64,000 nucleotides of DNA. Source: Deltaproteobacteria bacterium. GTDB lineage: Bacteria; JAMCPX01. A model generated the notes under the pieces. It was not told the DNA's origin, made no database searches, and saw nothing but the letters and a program-made list of their open reading frames with translations. How positions within the stretch are numbered: the stretch's first letter is position 1; each line of letters opens with the position of its first letter. Shown here in pieces: positions 61,767-64,000 of the stretch. The DNA lies in the NCBI GenBank assembly GCA_023382265.1, contig JAMCPX010000030.1, positions 1 to 64,000 on the forward strand, written 5' to 3'. The translations under genes and the position numbers were made by a program.

Positions 61767-62720
61767 ATGATATCCGATCTGCAGCACAAAAGGATTATTT
61801 TTGTTACCGGTAAGGGCGGGGTTGGTAAAAGCACTATTGTATCTTCTATGGGTATTATGTTTAACCGGATGGCTCGTAAGCCGCTTATTGTTGAGTTTTC
61901 TCCTGACAAAAGTATTGAACATATCTTTAACATAAAGGCGGACACATACAGAGAGGTAGAGATAGAAAAAAATCTTTTATATTTCCGCATATCATCTGCA
62001 GAAGCCTTACGGGAGTACATGAAGAGGCAACTGATCATAGATGCATTATCAAGGTTTGTTATGAACACAAAGTTTTACAGATATTTTTCTGATACGGCCC
62101 CTGGTCTTAAAGAGCTTGTTCTTGTTGGCAAGCTTTATGATCTTGAGAGAAAGAGGGATGACAGCGGTGATTACCTGTATGACCCTATTATAGTGGATGC
62201 ACCCCAGCTTGGTAAGTTTATTCCATTTATAAAAACACCGGATACCGTAATAAGGATGTTCAGAATAGGTCCTGTTAAAAAAGAGGCTGAAAAGGTGAAT
62301 AGCCTTGTTTCTTCAGACAAGTGTGCTGTCATTATAGTAACAACCCCGGATAAAATGTCTATAAGCGAAGCACTTGAGGCAAAACAAGCTATTAAACAGC
62401 TATCGCATACTGAACTAAAAATGGTTATCATAAATCGCACACTCTCATTGATGGTACAAAATATGGATATAAATTATTACAAACAAAGGCTTGATGATAT
62501 TATAGATAATAAGGCTGACAAAGTCTCTATATCAAACGCACTTGAAAAACTTTTGAAAAGTATAAGCATAGAGTATGCTAATATAAAAGAATTGAAAGAG
62601 GATCTGCATGATATAGCTACAGTTAGCCTTCCTTTAACAGATACGGATTCGGGTAAGCTTAAGATTGCAGAATCACTTTTTGATTATCTTAGCATGGATA
62701 ATGCGTTTGAAAAAAAATAA
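61767..62720 (+). CDS. ArsA/Get3-family ATPase, first of a pair
   Basis: A 317-residue P-loop ATPase with deviant Walker A 'FVTGKGGVGKSTIVSSMG' of the ArsA/Get3 group. The switch I position reads 'EFSPDKS' instead of the family's 'DPAHS', and switch II 'VDAPQLGKFIPF' is also altered. It is probably a regulatory or heterodimer partner of the second ATPase encoded next. True arsenite-binding cysteines are not evident, so arsenic transport is unlikely. Tail-anchored or client-protein handling is possible. Confidence 0.82.
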   Translation: MISDLQHKRIIFVTGKGGVGKSTIVSSMGIMFNRMARKPLIVEFSPDKSIEHIFNIKADTYREVEIEKNLLYFRISSAEALREYMKRQLIIDALSRFVMNTKFYRYFSDTAPGLKELVLVGKLYDLERKRDDSGDYLYDPIIVDAPQLGKFIPFIKTPDTVIRMFRIGPVKKEAEKVNSLVSSDKCAVIIVTTPDKMSISEALEAKQAIKQLSHTELKMVIINRTLSLMVQNMDINYYKQRLDDIIDNKADKVSISNALEKLLKSISIEYANIKELKEDLHDIATVSLPLTDTDSGKLKIAESLFDYLSMDNAFEKK

Positions 62721-62750
62721 GAACTACATTGTGAGTAAAAGAGGTGATGA

Positions 62751-63872
62751 TTGAAACAGCAAACGGATGTGATAGTTTGTGTCGGAACAGGCGGAGTTGG
62801 TAAAACAACAGTATCATCGGCAGTAGGCGTGCGTGCTGCCATAAAAGGCAAAAGAGCCCTTGTTATGACAATAGATCCGGCAAAAAGGCTTGCACAATCA
62901 ATGGGTATGAAAGAACTTAAAAACACGCCGACCGATATAACGGATATCATTAGAAGATCGGGTACAGGCAAGATAAGCGGCAGGATCGATGCAATGATGC
63001 TTGAGACAAAGGCAACATTCAATAATCTTATAAAGAGATATGCCAGATCTGCGGATAAGGCAAATACGATACTGAATAACCCATATTATCAATATGTTTC
63101 AGGTGAGCTTGCCGGTTCTGAGGATTATATGGCTATGGAAAAGCTTTACGAAATAGAAAATGAGTATGACTATGACCTGATAGTGGTTGATACACCTCCA
63201 GCACGGCATGCGATAAACTTTCTTACAGCACCAAACAGGCTTATACAGCTAATAAGTTCAGGGGTTTTAAAATGGCTTATAAAGCCGTCTACTCTTTTGA
63301 GTTCTTTTGGATTGAATATGCTTAACAAGGCACCTGAAAAAATGATAAAGATATTGAACAACTATGTAGGGCTTGAGATTGTTCAGGAGCTCACGGATTT
63401 TTTTACAGAGTTTGAGGATCTTTATGACGGTTTCAAATCCCGTGCAAAGGATGTAAAGACTTTGCTTTCATCCAAAAAAGTGAATTTTTATATGGTTACA
63501 ATACCAACCCTGGATGCAATTGATGAATCCGTTTATTTTTACAGTATAATGAAAGATTTCGATATAAATTTTCATGGCTTTATAATAAACAAAGTTCATC
63601 CCTATTTCTACTATGATGATACTGTGAGGACTAATACAGAACAGCTTAAAAACAAGCTTAACATTGATGATCAGCTAAGGCTCTTACTTGAAGGAACACT
63701 TAACATGGAAAAAAGGGCTATGGAGGATGAAAGGCTGATACAATACTTAAAAACAAAGATAAAATCGAGTAAACTTTTATATCTGCCTTTGTATCTGATA
63801 CTTGATAAAGATTTAACAGATCCGATGATATTAGTGGAATTTTCAAAGGACTTAGACAGGATTGTACAATAA
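62751..63872 (+). CDS. ArsA/Get3-family ATPase, second of a pair
   Basis: A 373-residue ATPase started by TTG at 62751 with GAGGTGAT directly upstream. It keeps the canonical motifs better than its neighbour: Walker A 'CVGTGGVGKTTVSSAVG', switch I 'TIDPAKRLAQSMG' and switch II 'VVDTPPARHAINFL'. The C-terminal half is helical. A tandem pair of this kind is known in delta-type Proteobacteria; function there is not established. It is followed within four bases by murJ. Confidence 0.88.
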   Translation: MKQQTDVIVCVGTGGVGKTTVSSAVGVRAAIKGKRALVMTIDPAKRLAQSMGMKELKNTPTDITDIIRRSGTGKISGRIDAMMLETKATFNNLIKRYARSADKANTILNNPYYQYVSGELAGSEDYMAMEKLYEIENEYDYDLIVVDTPPARHAINFLTAPNRLIQLISSGVLKWLIKPSTLLSSFGLNMLNKAPEKMIKILNNYVGLEIVQELTDFFTEFEDLYDGFKSRAKDVKTLLSSKKVNFYMVTIPTLDAIDESVYFYSIMKDFDINFHGFIINKVHPYFYYDDTVRTNTEQLKNKLNIDDQLRLLLEGTLNMEKRAMEDERLIQYLKTKIKSSKLLYLPLYLILDKDLTDPMILVEFSKDLDRIVQ

Positions 63873-63876
63873 CCCA

Positions 63877-64000
63877 ATGAGCAGTAAATCGGACATAGTT
63901 AAAGGTGCCGGAGTAGTAGGTATTACAACCCTGATAAGTAGAATACTCGGACTTATAAGGGATATTACATTCGCATATTTTTTTGGTGCTTACACATCCG
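63877..64000 (+). CDS. murJ: MurJ-like lipid II flippase, N-terminal part
   Basis: Forty-one codons before the window ends. 'GAGVVGITTLISRILGLIRD' and 'FAYFFGAY' are the typical N-terminus of MurJ/MviN, the MOP-family flippase that moves lipid II across the inner membrane. The gene is truncated by the window edge, not broken. Confidence 0.85.
   Translation, partial: MSSKSDIVKGAGVVGITTLISRILGLIRDITFAYFFGAYTS

Noticed and set aside
61767-63872. Arsenite export function for the ArsA-type pair
   Set aside because: No arsB, arsR or arsC nearby and no evident metalloid-binding cysteines.
1-64000. CRISPR array, insertion sequence or prophage
   Set aside because: No regularly spaced repeats, transposase, integrase or phage structural genes were seen.

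Overview
The window reads as chromosomal DNA of a Gram-negative bacterium with moderate to low GC. It encodes lipopolysaccharide enzymes (O-antigen ligase type protein, heptosyltransferase), LptE, an OmpA-type protein, a TolC/RND efflux set and several predicted lipoproteins. The gene mix (pentapeptide/FHA/cyclase signalling, an ArsA-type ATPase pair, a SWIB-domain protein, acyl-CoA modules with a thiolase-DUF35 pair, a cytochrome c/siroheme/heme operon) resembles the former Deltaproteobacteria (Desulfobacterota and relatives). That placement is an inference from gene content; no rRNA or tRNA gene was seen, and the taxon cannot be fixed from the window alone.

Layout. 1-5.1 kb: OmpA-like protein, then a pentapeptide-repeat membrane protein and an FHA-GAF-cyclase. 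5.2-10.3 kb, minus strand: tight tetrapyrrole operon met8-ccsA-hemA-hemC-cobA/hemD. 10.4-16.0 kb: two small envelope proteins, then a four-gene operon of J-domain/TPR protein, short Hsp70, TPR protein and a degenerate histidine kinase. 16.3-23.8 kb: SWIB protein and an acyl-CoA catabolic island (CoA ligase, acyl-CoA dehydrogenase, thiolase-fold enzyme plus DUF35, two MaoC hydratases, aldehyde dehydrogenase). 23.8-28.9 kb: EF-P, DUF4412-like protein, PerR-AhpC with a PerR-type box, enoyl-CoA isomerase/hydratase, a BtrH-like protein and a tyrosine phosphatase. 28.9-34.5 kb: RND efflux operon. 34.6-43.0 kb: SGNH lipoprotein, small heme-copper-oxidase-like protein, hybrid kinase/CheY/HD-GYP operon, and a GH31 lipoprotein. 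43.4-52.9 kb: CorC-type protein, FAD oxidoreductase and a lipopolysaccharide glycan operon. 52.9-64 kb: holA, lptE, a RACo-like ferredoxin/ASKHA protein, a DAG-kinase-like protein, a two-domain GpgS/MgS-type glycosyltransferase, an MshEN protein, a lipase-like hydrolase, two ArsA-type ATPases and the start of murJ.

The points most worth a second look are: (i) the Hsp70/J/TPR/pseudo-kinase operon at 11.6-15.9 kb; (ii) the kinase/receiver operon at 37.0-40.4 kb, in which two of three receivers have Asn in place of the phospho-acceptor Asp and two genes appear to start at ATA/ATT; (iii) the thiolase-fold protein that lacks both catalytic cysteines and is paired with DUF35, suggesting a retro-aldolase; (iv) the fused GpgS/mannosylglycerate-synthase-like enzyme; (v) a recurring promoter layout with the -10 box only 6-12 bases before the start codon, suggesting leaderless or near-leaderless mRNAs. 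All functional calls come from reading motifs by eye; no database search was run.
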